NCBI RefSeq assembly: GCF_009498455.1
Contig: NZ_CP045644.1
Coordinates: forward strand, 2,168,501 to 2,232,500
Direction: 5' to 3'
Length of the DNA: 64,000 bases
Source: Variovorax paradoxus
GTDB lineage: Bacteria; Pseudomonadota; Gammaproteobacteria; Burkholderiales; Burkholderiaceae_C
Both the position numbers and the translations under genes were made by a program. This document shows positions 33,886-42,955 of the stretch, piece by piece. The notes under the pieces were generated by a model, which did no database searches, was not told where the DNA came from, and saw only the letters and a list, made by a program, of their open reading frames with translations. Position 1 is the first letter of the stretch, and each line of letters opens with the position of its first letter.

Positions 33886-35529
33886 ATGGAGACAACGCCC
33901 GCCACCCCCGCACGTCTGAAGGAGCTGCCGCCGCGCGTGCAGCAGCCCCTGCACGCCTATCTGCGCGACCATGCGCGCACACGCGGCGACGCCACCGCCT
34001 GCCTCTGGTACGGCCAGGCCCTGAGCTGGGCCGAGCTCGACCGCGCGAGCGACGCCTTTGCCGCGCGCCTGCAGGCCCTGGGTGTGGCCAAGGGCGAACC
34101 CGTGGTGCTGTTCCTCAACAACTGCCCGCAGTACCTGGTGGCGCACTTCGGCATCCAGAAGATCGGCGCCATCGTCTGCCCGAGCGGGCCGCTCAACAAG
34201 GAGCACGAGCTGGCCTACCAGGTCAACGACCTGAAGGCGCGCGTGATCGTCGCGGCCGCGCCGCTCCTGCCGGTGGTGCGCAAGGTGCAGGCCCAGAGCG
34301 CGCTCGCGCATGTGTTCGTCGTGCACTACGCCGACCTGCTGCCCGCCGAGCCCACGCTCGACCTGCCGGCCGAACTCGCCGCCGAGCGCACGGCCGAACG
34401 CAGCGTGCCCGACGGCTGCGAAGACTTTCTCGCCGTGATGAAGTCCGATGCCAAGCCGCAGCCCGTCGCCATCGACATGGACGACATCGCGCTCATGACC
34501 TACACCTCAGGCACCACCGGCCTGCCCAAGGGCGCGATGCTCAGCTACGGCAACGCGCTCTACAAGACGCGCGCCGCCGCCGACTGCAACGGCGTGGGGC
34601 CGGACGACGTACTGCTGTCCATCGCGCCGCTGTATCACATCGCCGGCATGCTCATGGGCGTCAACGTGCCCGTGCTCAGCGGCGCCGCCTCGGTGCTGCT
34701 GCACCGCTTCGACCCGCGCTCCGTGCTGCAGGCCATTGCCACCTACAAGGTGAGCTGGTGGTACAGCATCGCGCCGATGAACGTCGCCTGCATGCAGGTG
34801 CCCGACATCGCGAGCTTCGACCTGTCGAGCCTGAAGATGAATCCGGTGACCAGCTTCGGCATCGCCTTCACCGAGCCGCTCGCGGCGCAGTGGCGTTCGC
34901 ACGCAAAGAACTGCAGCTCGTTCGAGGCCGCTTACGGCCTGAGCGAAACCCACACCTGCGACACCTACACGCCGCACGAAGCGCCGCGCTGGGGCACGCA
35001 GGGCGTGCCGGTGCCGGGCGTGACCATCCGCATCATCGACACCGAGACCCAGGCCGACATGCCCACGGGCGAGGTCGGCGAGATCGTGCTCACCAGCGCC
35101 GGCTCGTTCAAGGGCTACTGGAACAAGCCCGAGGCCACGGCCGCCACCTTGCGCAACGGCTGGGTGCACACGGGCGACATGGGCAAGCTCGACGCCGACG
35201 GCTACCTCACCTTCATCGGCCGCTTCAAGGAAATGATCAAGGTCTCAGGCTACAGCGTGTTCCCCGAAGAGGTCGAGACCATCCTCATCAAGCACCCGGC
35301 GGTGGCGCAGGCGGCGGTCATTGCGCAGCCAGACCCCGAGAAGGGCGAGGTCGTGAAGGCCTTCATCGTGCGCAAGCCCGGCGCTGCGCTCGAGGCCGAT
35401 GCACTCGTGGCCTGGGCGCGCGAGAACATGGCGAGCTACAAGGCGCCGCGCGCCGTGAGCTTCATCGACGCACTGCCGACCACCGGCGCGGGCAAGGTGC
35501 TGCGCCGCCTGCTCAAAGACAAGACCTGA
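33886..35529 (+). CDS. Acyl-CoA synthetase (AMP-forming, long/medium-chain FadD-like)
   Basis: This enzyme activates a carboxylic acid to its CoA thioester through an acyl-adenylate. The 547 residues contain the ATP loop T-Y-T-S-G-T-T-G-L-P-K-G (205-216), a middle motif Y-G-L-S-E-T-H, the adenine-binding W-V-H-T-G-D-M and the hinge F-I-G-R-F-K-E-M-I-K-V-S-G-Y. The C-terminal T-G-A-G-K-V-L-R-R-L-L holds the catalytic Lys. The chain-length preference is not readable. It starts 80 bp from the TetR operator candidate and ends 16 bp before the carboxylase gene, so the two form an operon: activation followed by carboxylation. Confidence 0.94.
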   Translation: METTPATPARLKELPPRVQQPLHAYLRDHARTRGDATACLWYGQALSWAELDRASDAFAARLQALGVAKGEPVVLFLNNCPQYLVAHFGIQKIGAIVCPSGPLNKEHELAYQVNDLKARVIVAAAPLLPVVRKVQAQSALAHVFVVHYADLLPAEPTLDLPAELAAERTAERSVPDGCEDFLAVMKSDAKPQPVAIDMDDIALMTYTSGTTGLPKGAMLSYGNALYKTRAAADCNGVGPDDVLLSIAPLYHIAGMLMGVNVPVLSGAASVLLHRFDPRSVLQAIATYKVSWWYSIAPMNVACMQVPDIASFDLSSLKMNPVTSFGIAFTEPLAAQWRSHAKNCSSFEAAYGLSETHTCDTYTPHEAPRWGTQGVPVPGVTIRIIDTETQADMPTGEVGEIVLTSAGSFKGYWNKPEATAATLRNGWVHTGDMGKLDADGYLTFIGRFKEMIKVSGYSVFPEEVETILIKHPAVAQAAVIAQPDPEKGEVVKAFIVRKPGAALEADALVAWARENMASYKAPRAVSFIDALPTTGAGKVLRRLLKDKT

Positions 35530-35545
35530 AAGAAAGGCTGACTGC

Positions 35546-38500
35546 GTGTTTTCCAAAGTTCTGATTGCCAACCGCGGCGAGATCGCCGTGCGCCTGGTGC
35601 GCGCGCTGCGCGACCTGGGCATCGCCAGCGTGGCAGTGCATGCACGCGACGACGCCACCGCGCTCCACGTGCAACTGGCCGATGTGGCCGTGGCGCTCGA
35701 TGCGACCGGCCCCTCGGCCTACCTCGACGTGGCCGCGTTGATCGCCGTGGCGAAGGCACAAGGCTGCGATGCGGTGCATCCCGGCTACGGCTTCCTCAGC
35801 GAGCGCGCCGACTTCGCACAGGCCTGCGCCGATGCGGGCCTGGTCTTCATCGGCCCCACGCCCGAACAGTTGGGCCTGTTCGGCGACAAGGCCCGTGCGC
35901 GCGAACTCGCCGCGCAATGCGACGTGCCCGTGATGCCCGGCAGCGCCGGCGCGGTGACGCTCGCGCAGGCGCAGGCCTTCTTCGCCGAGCAGCACGCGCA
36001 GGGCGCGGGCGTGATGGTCAAGGCCATCGGCGGCGGCGGCGGGCGCGGCATGCGTGCCGTGCTCACGGCCGACGAACTGCCCGAGGCGCATGCGCGCTGC
36101 ATGTCCGAAGCCAAGGCGGCGTTCGGCATCGAGGGTGTGTACGTCGAGCGCCTGATGCGCAACGCGCGGCACATCGAGGTGCAGGTGCTCGGCGACGGCA
36201 GCGCCGTGGCCAGCCTCGGCGAGCGCGAGTGCACGCTGCAGCGTCGCTTCCAGAAGCTGGTGGAGATCGCGCCGAGCCCGTCGCTGCCCGAGACGCTGCG
36301 CGCGCAGGTCACGCAGGCGGCGTTGCGCATGGCCAAGGCCGTGGGGTATCGCGGGCTCGGCACGTTTGAATTCCTGGTCGATGCCGCATCGACCACTCTG
36401 CCTTTCGTCTTCATCGAAGCGAACCCGCGCCTGCAGGTCGAGCACACGGTGACCGAAGCGGTGACGGGGCTGGACCTCGTGCAGCTGCAGATCGCCGTCG
36501 CCTCGGGCGACACCTTGAGCGCGCTCGGCGTGGAAGCCGATCGCACGGCGCCGCAGCGCGGCTTCGCGGTGCAGTGGCGCATCAACGCCGAGACGCTCGA
36601 TGCGCAAGGCAACGCGCGCCCCGCGGGCGGCACGCTCGCGCGCTTCGACCTGCCGGCCGGCCCCGGCGTGCGTGTCGACACGCACGGCTATGCGGGCCTC
36701 GCGCCCTCACCGCACTACGACACGCTGCTGGCCAAGCTCATCGTGCATTCGCCGTCGCCGCGTTTCGCGGACGCGCTGCGCCGCTCGCTGCGCGCGCTCG
36801 ACGAATGCCACATCGACGGCATCGCCACCAACCTGCCGCTGCTGTGCGCCATTGCCGCGCGGCCCGAGTTCGCCACGCAGGCCGTGCACACGCGTTTCGT
36901 GGAAGCGCACCTGGGCGATCTGCTCGCGGACGCGAAGGCGTTTGAAAAGCACACGAAGAAGGTGACGGCTCCAGCCGTCGCGAGCGCTCTGGTGCAGGAA
37001 GAGGGCGAAGACGACGGCCTCACCGTCAAGGCACCGATGCCCGCGAAGCTGGTGCAGTTCGAAGTCGCCGTGGGCGACGTGCTGCCCGCCGGCGCACAGC
37101 TCGGCGTGCTCGAAGCCATGAAGATGGAGCACCTGCTGCACGCGCCCGCGGCCGGCCGCGTGCTGGCGCTGCTGGCCGCACCCGGCGACTACCTCGTCGA
37201 AGGCCAGTCGCTGGTGCGCCTGGAGGCCGTCGATGCGCAGGGTGTCGAGGCGCAGGCGCGCATCGCGCACGACCTCGACGCGATCCGTCCCGACCTGCAG
37301 AAGGTCATCGACCGCCATGCGCCCACGCTCGATGCCAACCGCAAGGCGGCGGTCGACAAGCGCCATGCGCAGGGCGGTCGGACCGCGCGCGAGAACATCG
37401 CCGACCTGTGCGACACGGCCGAAGACCCCGGCAGCTTCATCGAGTACGGCGCGCTCGCCATCGCCGCGCAGACGCGCCGCCGCTCGCTCGAAGACCTCAT
37501 CGCCAACACGCCGGCCGACGGCATGGTGACGGGGCTGGGCAGCATCAACGCGAAGCAGTTCGGCCCGGAGAAGTCGCGCTGCGCCGTGCTCGCCTACGAC
37601 TACACGGTTCTGGCCGGCACGCAGGGCATGCGCAACCACCACAAGACCGACCGGCTGCTCGCGGTGGCGCACCAGCTCAGGCTGCCGGTGGTGCTGTTCG
37701 CCGAAGGCGGGGGCGGGCGGCCAGGCGACACCGACATGCCGATCGTCGCGGGCCTGAACAACCACACCTTCAGCCAGTTCGCGGCGCTGTCGGGCAAGGT
37801 GCCGGTCGTCGGCATCGTGCACGGCCGCTGCTTCGCGGGCAACGCGGCGCTGCTGGGCTGCGCCGACGTGATCATCGCCACCAAGGGCAGCAACATCGGC
37901 ATGAGCGGCCCCGCGATGATCGAAGGCGGCGGCCTGGGCACCTTCGCGCCCGAGCAGATCGGGCCGAGCAGCGTGCAGTCGCGCAACGGCGTGATCGACA
38001 TCCTGGTGGAAGACGAAGCCGCTGCGGTCGCTGCGGCCAAGCAGTACCTGTCGTACTTCCAGGGCCCGGTGAGCGACTGGCAGTGCGCCGACCCGCGCAC
38101 GCTGCGCCACGTGGTGCCCGAGAACCGGCTGCGCGTGTACGACGTGCGCGCCGCGATGCGCGGCGTGGCCGACACCGGCTCGCTGCTCGAGCTGCGCGCA
38201 GGTTTCGGCGCGGGCATCGTCACGGCGCTGGCGCGCATCGAGGGCAAGCCGGTCGGCCTCATGGCGAACAACCCGCACCACCTGGGCGGCGCGATCGACG
38301 TGGAGGCGGCCGACAAATCCGCGCGCTTCATGCAACTGTGCAACGCCCACGGGTTACCGATCGTGTCGTTGTGCGACACGCCCGGCTTCATGGTCGGGCC
38401 CGAAATCGAGGCGCAGGCGCAGGTGCGCCACGTGTGCCGCATGTTCATGGTGGCCTCGCATTTGCGCGTGCCCTTCTTCGCGGTGGTGCTGCGCAAGGGC

Positions 38501-38842
38501 TACGGCCTGGGCGCGCAGGCCATGACCGCCGGCGGCTTCGATGCGCCCGTGTTCACCGTGGCCTGGCCCACCGGCGAGTTCGGCGCGATGGGCCTCGAAG
38601 GCGCGGTGCGACTGGGTTTTCGCAAGGAGCTCGCGGCCGTGCCCGAGGGCGCGGAGCGCGACGCGCTGTTCAAGCAATTGGTGGCGCAGCAGTACGCCAA
38701 CGGCGAGGCGATCCACATGGCGCAGACGCTGGAGATCGATGCCGTGATCGATCCGGCCGACACGCGCAGCTGGCTGGTGCGCGGGCTGGCCTCGGCGACG
38801 CGGCCGGCGGAGGCGGCCTCGGCGTACGTCGACACTTGGTAA
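35546..38842 (+). CDS. Single-chain biotin-dependent acyl-CoA carboxylase (BC-BCCP-CT fusion)
   Basis: One 1098-residue chain carries all three activities that acetyl/propionyl-CoA carboxylases usually divide among subunits. Biotin carboxylase is residues 1-455 (S-K-V-L-I-A-N-R-G-E-I-A, ATP loop G-G-G-G-G-R-G-M at 162-169, E-A-N-P-R-L-Q-V-E-H-T). Biotin carrier is about 488-562, with V-L-E-A-M-K-M-E-H and biotinyl Lys526. Carboxyltransferase is about 575-1098, with G-G-R-T-A-R-E-N-I, G-P-A-M-I-E-G-G-G-L-G and D-T-P-G-F-M-V-G. The linker between BC and BCCP is only about 35 residues, too short for the BT domain of other multi-domain carboxylases. The acyl-CoA substrate is presumably made by the synthetase encoded 16 bp upstream. 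Confidence 0.93.
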   Translation: MFSKVLIANRGEIAVRLVRALRDLGIASVAVHARDDATALHVQLADVAVALDATGPSAYLDVAALIAVAKAQGCDAVHPGYGFLSERADFAQACADAGLVFIGPTPEQLGLFGDKARARELAAQCDVPVMPGSAGAVTLAQAQAFFAEQHAQGAGVMVKAIGGGGGRGMRAVLTADELPEAHARCMSEAKAAFGIEGVYVERLMRNARHIEVQVLGDGSAVASLGERECTLQRRFQKLVEIAPSPSLPETLRAQVTQAALRMAKAVGYRGLGTFEFLVDAASTTLPFVFIEANPRLQVEHTVTEAVTGLDLVQLQIAVASGDTLSALGVEADRTAPQRGFAVQWRINAETLDAQGNARPAGGTLARFDLPAGPGVRVDTHGYAGLAPSPHYDTLLAKLIVHSPSPRFADALRRSLRALDECHIDGIATNLPLLCAIAARPEFATQAVHTRFVEAHLGDLLADAKAFEKHTKKVTAPAVASALVQEEGEDDGLTVKAPMPAKLVQFEVAVGDVLPAGAQLGVLEAMKMEHLLHAPAAGRVLALLAAPGDYLVEGQSLVRLEAVDAQGVEAQARIAHDLDAIRPDLQKVIDRHAPTLDANRKAAVDKRHAQGGRTARENIADLCDTAEDPGSFIEYGALAIAAQTRRRSLEDLIANTPADGMVTGLGSINAKQFGPEKSRCAVLAYDYTVLAGTQGMRNHHKTDRLLAVAHQLRLPVVLFAEGGGGRPGDTDMPIVAGLNNHTFSQFAALSGKVPVVGIVHGRCFAGNAALLGCADVIIATKGSNIGMSGPAMIEGGGLGTFAPEQIGPSSVQSRNGVIDILVEDEAAAVAAAKQYLSYFQGPVSDWQCADPRTLRHVVPENRLRVYDVRAAMRGVADTGSLLELRAGFGAGIVTALARIEGKPVGLMANNPHHLGGAIDVEAADKSARFMQLCNAHGLPIVSLCDTPGFMVGPEIEAQAQVRHVCRMFMVASHLRVPFFAVVLRKGYGLGAQAMTAGGFDAPVFTVAWPTGEFGAMGLEGAVRLGFRKELAAVPEGAERDALFKQLVAQQYANGEAIHMAQTLEIDAVIDPADTRSWLVRGLASATRPAEAASAYVDTW

Positions 38843-38908
38843 CTTCAGGCTAGACCTCGTCACCTGCGCGGGCAAGGCGGCTCCGTACACTGGGCCGCTT
38901 TTGCACGC

Positions 38909-40234
38909 ATGAATCTTCTCGCCCGTTGGCGCGCCCGTCTGCGCGACGCCTCCAATTCCCCCGCACACTGGATGGTCGTTCTCGGCCTTGTGGTGCTGCT
39001 CGCGGGTGTGCAGGCGGTCGGGGCCGACCAGCCCGTGCGCCAGCCGGCCGACGCGCGCTGGGTCGCGAGCTGGGCCGTGGCGCCGCTGGACTTCCGCGAA
39101 CTGGCCGCGAACCCGCGCACCGCGTCCATGGGCGGACCGGGCGCCCATGTGTTCCAGGGCCAGACCTTGCGCCAGTTGCTGCAACCCACGCTCGATGGCG
39201 AGCGTGTGCGCGTGCGCGTGTCCAACCGCTTCGGCAAGGAGCCGCTGCGCATCGCTGCCGCCACGGTGGCGCTGGGCACCGGCGCGACCGCGGTCTCGCC
39301 CGCCTCGTTGCGCACCTTGCGTTTCGGCGGGCGTGCCACCGTCACCGTGGCACCGGGGGCCGAGGTCTGGAGCGACGGCGTGGCGCTGGCGGTCGAGGCC
39401 GGGCAGTCGGTGGCGGTCAGCCTCTTCTTCGACCGTGCGACGCCGTTCGCCACGGCCTATCTGCTGTCTGCGGACACGGGTTGGGTAGCGGCCGGCAACG
39501 CCGTCACGGCGCCCAAGCTGCCGAAGGCCACGCCGCTGCCGATGAACCACATCGTGACCGGCCTCGACGTGCTCACGACGAAGCCGATGCGCACCGTGGT
39601 CGCGTTCGGCGATTCGATCACGGCGGGGGGCGGCGAGTCGGGCGCCGGCGCCTACCCGGACATGCTAGCGACGCGGCTGCGCGACAGTCCGCAGGCCGCG
39701 CAGGCGGTGTCGGTGATCAACATGGGCATCGGCGGCAACCGGCTGCTGGTGGACGGCATCGGCCCCAACGGCCTGTCGCGCTTCGCACGCGATGCGCTGG
39801 GCCAGAGCAGCGTGACGCACGTCATCGTGCTGCTCGGCACCAACGACATCGGCCGCAGCGTGTTCGCGATGCTGCCTGCCGCCGGCGTGGCACCGCACGA
39901 AGTGCCCACCGCCGAGCGCATCACCGAGGGCCTCGGGCAGCTCGTGAAGCAGGCGCGCGCCAAGGGCGTGAAGGTGCTGCTGGGCACCGTGCCGCCCTTC
40001 GGCAACACGCCCTACGCCACCGAGGCCAACGAGGCCATGCGCGAGGCCGTGAACCGCTGGGTGCGCAGCCGCCAGGACGTGGACGGCGTGATCGACTTCG
40101 ATGCCGTGCTGCGCGACCCCGCCGCGCCGCGTCAGCTGAATCCCACATTCGACAGCGGCGATCACCTGCACCCCAACCGCGCCGGCCACGCGGCCATGGC
40201 CGCGGCCATCGACCTGCGCGAACTGCAGGAATAA
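38909..40234 (+). CDS. Exported SGNH/GDSL hydrolase
   Basis: This 441-residue protein has an N-terminal hydrophobic segment after basic residues (signal anchor or signal peptide, about 20-42). A beta-sandwich-like region spans 45-215 and an SGNH esterase domain 225-435. The four blocks are V-A-F-G-D-S-I-T-A (Ser), M-G-I-G-G-N-R (Gly), L-L-G-T-N-D-I-G (Asn) and S-G-D-H-L-H-P-N (Asp and His). This two-domain layout occurs in carbohydrate esterases and uncharacterised lysophospholipase-like proteins. It probably acts in the periplasm on acylated sugars or lipids. It lies 66 bp after the carboxylase gene on the same strand. Confidence 0.92.
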   Translation: MNLLARWRARLRDASNSPAHWMVVLGLVVLLAGVQAVGADQPVRQPADARWVASWAVAPLDFRELAANPRTASMGGPGAHVFQGQTLRQLLQPTLDGERVRVRVSNRFGKEPLRIAAATVALGTGATAVSPASLRTLRFGGRATVTVAPGAEVWSDGVALAVEAGQSVAVSLFFDRATPFATAYLLSADTGWVAAGNAVTAPKLPKATPLPMNHIVTGLDVLTTKPMRTVVAFGDSITAGGGESGAGAYPDMLATRLRDSPQAAQAVSVINMGIGGNRLLVDGIGPNGLSRFARDALGQSSVTHVIVLLGTNDIGRSVFAMLPAAGVAPHEVPTAERITEGLGQLVKQARAKGVKVLLGTVPPFGNTPYATEANEAMREAVNRWVRSRQDVDGVIDFDAVLRDPAAPRQLNPTFDSGDHLHPNRAGHAAMAAAIDLRELQE

Positions 40235-40346
40235 AGCACGCGCGCGGGCGCGAAACAGCTCTACACAAGATTTCGCGCACCGCTTACAGGCGCTTCACAC
40301 GGCCCCGGCAGCATGAAGGCTCCTCCAACAACCATGGGGCTTTCTC

Positions 40347-40721
40347 ATGAAAACACTCGCAGTCGCTCTTTCCATCGGTGCCGCCTCGCTGCTGTCCGTG
40401 GGCGCCCTGACCGTTCCCACGGCCGCGCAGGCGCAGGCGGTGATCACCATCCAGGGACCGCCGCCCCCGCCGCGCTACGAGCGTGTGCCGCCGCCGCGCC
40501 GCGGCTACGTGTGGGCACCGGGTCACTATGAGTGGCGCGGCGGTCGCCATGTGTGGGTGCGCGGCATGTACGTGCGGGCCCGCCCGGGCTATGCCTACCG
40601 TCCGCCGGAATGGCGCGAGAACAATGGCCGCTGGGAATACAACCGCGGCCGCTGGGACCGTGACGGCGACGGCGTGCCGAACCGCGATGACCGGCGCCCG
40701 AACAATCCGTACCGCAATTGA
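40347..40721 (+). CDS. Exported YXWGXW-repeat protein
   Basis: The 124-residue precursor has a signal peptide ending A-Q-A-Q-A. The mature part has Pro/Arg-rich sequence with Y-V-W-A-P-G-H-Y-E-W and H-V-W-V-R-G-M-Y, the Y-x-W-x-x-G-x-(W/Y) repeats of the YXWGXW family. It ends with D-R-D-G-D-G-V-P-N-R-D-D, a D-x-D-x-D-G calcium-binding-like loop. It is a small basic envelope protein of unknown function. Confidence 0.85.
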   Translation: MKTLAVALSIGAASLLSVGALTVPTAAQAQAVITIQGPPPPPRYERVPPPRRGYVWAPGHYEWRGGRHVWVRGMYVRARPGYAYRPPEWRENNGRWEYNRGRWDRDGDGVPNRDDRRPNNPYRN

Positions 40722-40760
40722 TTGATTGATTGAACTGATCGCGCGCGGCGTGCTGCCCGG

Positions 40761-42005
40761 CTAGCGGATGCTCACCAGCTCGAGCACTTCGCTGACCTGG
40801 AACGCGCCGCCGCTCGCGCCGCCGCGTGTCTGCACCTCGAAGCGGACGACGCGGCCCAGCTCCGGCGAGAACCACACGCTGGCGCGGTAGGCGCCGTACT
40901 GGTTGCCGCTCCAGGCGCCCGCGTTCGCGAAGCGCTGGGTGTAGCCGCGGTAGTTGATCTTCACCACCTTCACGTCGCGGCCGTTGACCGGCAGCGTGGC
41001 GCCGTCGTCGTCCACCACGGTGGCGCGCACGTCCATCTTGACGCGCGTGCCGCCCATGGTGGCGTCGTATTCCGAGGCCCACGGCGCATCGGGCTGCAGG
41101 CTCGGCCGGGCCCAGCCGCCCGGCGGCATGACGCTGTCGAACTCGCCGGCCACGGCCGTCGTGACGCTGACGACCTCGCCGCCGGGCTTTTCGACGTAGC
41201 CGCCGTTGTTGAAGCTGAGGCGGTCGTCGGTGGTGGTGGCCGGGTCCGCGCGGTAGATCACCTTGCGGTGCGTGTTGGTGAGGCGGTCGTGCAGTTGGTA
41301 CTCCACGAGGTTCGGACGCTGCAGCGACGCTGGAGCCGGCTGCGCGGCGAGGCGCTCGATGGCGCGTTGGCCGCGCGTCGGCAGGTCCGCGATCCACGCG
41401 GCGGGCATGGCGAGGGTCGCCGGGGCCGAGCCCGCGACGAGTCCCACCAGGCGACCTTGCGCGTCGAACAGGCCGGCGCCTGCGAGGCCCGCCTCGGTCG
41501 GCGTGGCCAGTTGCAGCGATTCGAGCGCGCCCGCGGCATTGCGGCGCACGCCACCGAGCATGGACATGCCGAGTGTCAATTCACGACCGCGTGGCGCGCC
41601 GATGACGTACAGCGGCATCCCGACCTGCAGCGCGCCTGCGGGCACGACGCCCAGGGTCGGCGATGCGAGGTTCGCGACGCGCAACTGGCACAGGTCGCGT
41701 TCGACGTCCGGGTGCTCCAGCACGGCGCCGTAGCTCACGTTGTCACGGCGCAGCACCACGGCGCTGGCCCTGGCCAGCAGCTTGCAGCTGGTGACGGCTG
41801 TGCCCGGGCCGGTGGCCACCGCGCTGCCCGTGGCCATGAGCTTGCCCTGGGCGTCGCTGGGCTGCACGACCCAGACGCTGGGCGAGACGCGCGCAAACAG
41901 CACGTCGGGCGCCAGCGGGGCGCCGCTGCCGCGTGCGTCCTGGGCGAAGGTGGCGGGCGCTGCCAGAGCGGCAGCGAGGGCAAAAAGCGGAAGCTGCAGG
42001 CGCAT
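40761..42005 (-). CDS. Exported trypsin-fold protein, catalytically degenerate
   Basis: This 414-residue precursor has a signal peptide ending in F-A-Q. Residues 30-200 follow the S1C (DegP-like) protease fold: V-S-P-S-V-W-V-V, then A-T-G-S-A-V-A-T-G and a late G-L-F-D-A-Q-G-R-L-V-G-L. The triad is mostly lost. Where V-T-N-x-H-V is expected there is V-T-S-C-K-L (Lys75), and where G-N-S-G-G-P-L is expected there is L-A-G-A-G-L (Ala175). Only the Asp (D104 in E-R-D-L) remains. Residues 210-414 form a second domain with W-A-S-E-Y-D-A-T-M-G-G and V-V-K-I-N-Y-R-G-Y that I do not recognise. It is probably a periplasmic binding or scaffold protein. Confidence 0.85.
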   Translation of the reverse strand: MRLQLPLFALAAALAAPATFAQDARGSGAPLAPDVLFARVSPSVWVVQPSDAQGKLMATGSAVATGPGTAVTSCKLLARASAVVLRRDNVSYGAVLEHPDVERDLCQLRVANLASPTLGVVPAGALQVGMPLYVIGAPRGRELTLGMSMLGGVRRNAAGALESLQLATPTEAGLAGAGLFDAQGRLVGLVAGSAPATLAMPAAWIADLPTRGQRAIERLAAQPAPASLQRPNLVEYQLHDRLTNTHRKVIYRADPATTTDDRLSFNNGGYVEKPGGEVVSVTTAVAGEFDSVMPPGGWARPSLQPDAPWASEYDATMGGTRVKMDVRATVVDDDGATLPVNGRDVKVVKINYRGYTQRFANAGAWSGNQYGAYRASVWFSPELGRVVRFEVQTRGGASGGAFQVSEVLELVSIR

Positions 42006-42027
42006 CTGGGAGCGGCGGTTGGGTGGG

Positions 42028-42885
42028 TTAGCGGAAGACGACCGTGCGGTGGCCGTTCAGCAGCACGCGGTGCTCGCTGTGCCACTTCACGGCGCGGGCC
42101 AGCACCTGGCTCTCGGTGTCGCGGCCGCGGGCCGTGAGGTCTTCGACCGTGTCGGTATGGTCGGCGCGGGCCACGTCCTGCTCGATGATCGGGCCTTCGT
42201 CAAGGTCGGCCGTCACGTAGTGGGCGGTGGCGCCGATCAGCTTCACGCCGCGGTCGTGTGCCTGGTAGTAGGGCTTGGCGCCCTTGAAGCTGGGCAGGAA
42301 CGAGTGGTGGATGTTGATTGCGCGGCCGGCCAGGCTCTTGCACAGGTCATTGCTCAGGATCTGCATGTAGCGCGCGAGCACCACGAGTTCGGCGCCCTCG
42401 GCCTCGATGATCTCCAGCTGCTTGGCCTCGGCCTGCGCCTTGGTCGCGCCCGTCACCGGGATGTGGTGGAAGGGCACGTTGTAGCTGGCGGCCAGCTGGT
42501 AGAAGTCGCGGTGGTTCGAGATGATGGCGCGCACGTCGATCGACAGCAGGCCGCTCTTCCAGCGAAACAGCAGGTCGTTCAGGCAGTGGCCTTCCTTGCT
42601 GACCAGGATCACGGTCTTCATCGGCTCGGCGGCGGCGTGCAGTTGCAGGCTCATGCCGAAGCCGGTGGCGAAGGTCTTCAGCTCCTCGCGCAGCACGGCT
42701 TCGCTGTGCGCGCCGCAGGCGAAGCGCACGCGCATGAAGAACAGGCCGGTGCCGTGGTCGTTGTATTGGGCGGCCTCTTCGATGTTGGCGCCGCGCTCGA
42801 GCAGGAAGCCCGAAACGGCGTGCACGATGCCCGTCCGGTCGGGACAGGAGAGGTTCAGGATGTAGGCGGGCGTAGTGGTCGTCAT
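42028..42885 (-). CDS. purU: Formyltetrahydrofolate deformylase PurU
   Basis: PurU hydrolyses 10-formyl-tetrahydrofolate to formate and tetrahydrofolate, balancing one-carbon pools and feeding PurT. The 285-residue protein starts M-T-T-T-T-P-A-Y and has an N-terminal ACT domain (L-S-C-P-D-R-T-G-I-V-H-A-V-S). The C-terminal formyl-transfer domain has A-R-Y-M-Q-I-L-S, the catalytic I-N-I-H-H-S-F-L-P-S-F-K-G-A and the Asp of V-T-A-D-L-D-E-G-P-I-I. It is divergent from the transaminase. Confidence 0.96.
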   Translation of the reverse strand: MTTTTPAYILNLSCPDRTGIVHAVSGFLLERGANIEEAAQYNDHGTGLFFMRVRFACGAHSEAVLREELKTFATGFGMSLQLHAAAEPMKTVILVSKEGHCLNDLLFRWKSGLLSIDVRAIISNHRDFYQLAASYNVPFHHIPVTGATKAQAEAKQLEIIEAEGAELVVLARYMQILSNDLCKSLAGRAINIHHSFLPSFKGAKPYYQAHDRGVKLIGATAHYVTADLDEGPIIEQDVARADHTDTVEDLTARGRDTESQVLARAVKWHSEHRVLLNGHRTVVFR

Positions 42886-42955
42886 CAGGGGCAGGATTGT
42901 GGCAGGGGTGCCAGAATCGCGATTTTCCTCGACCACATAACCGCAGGAGCGAGAC

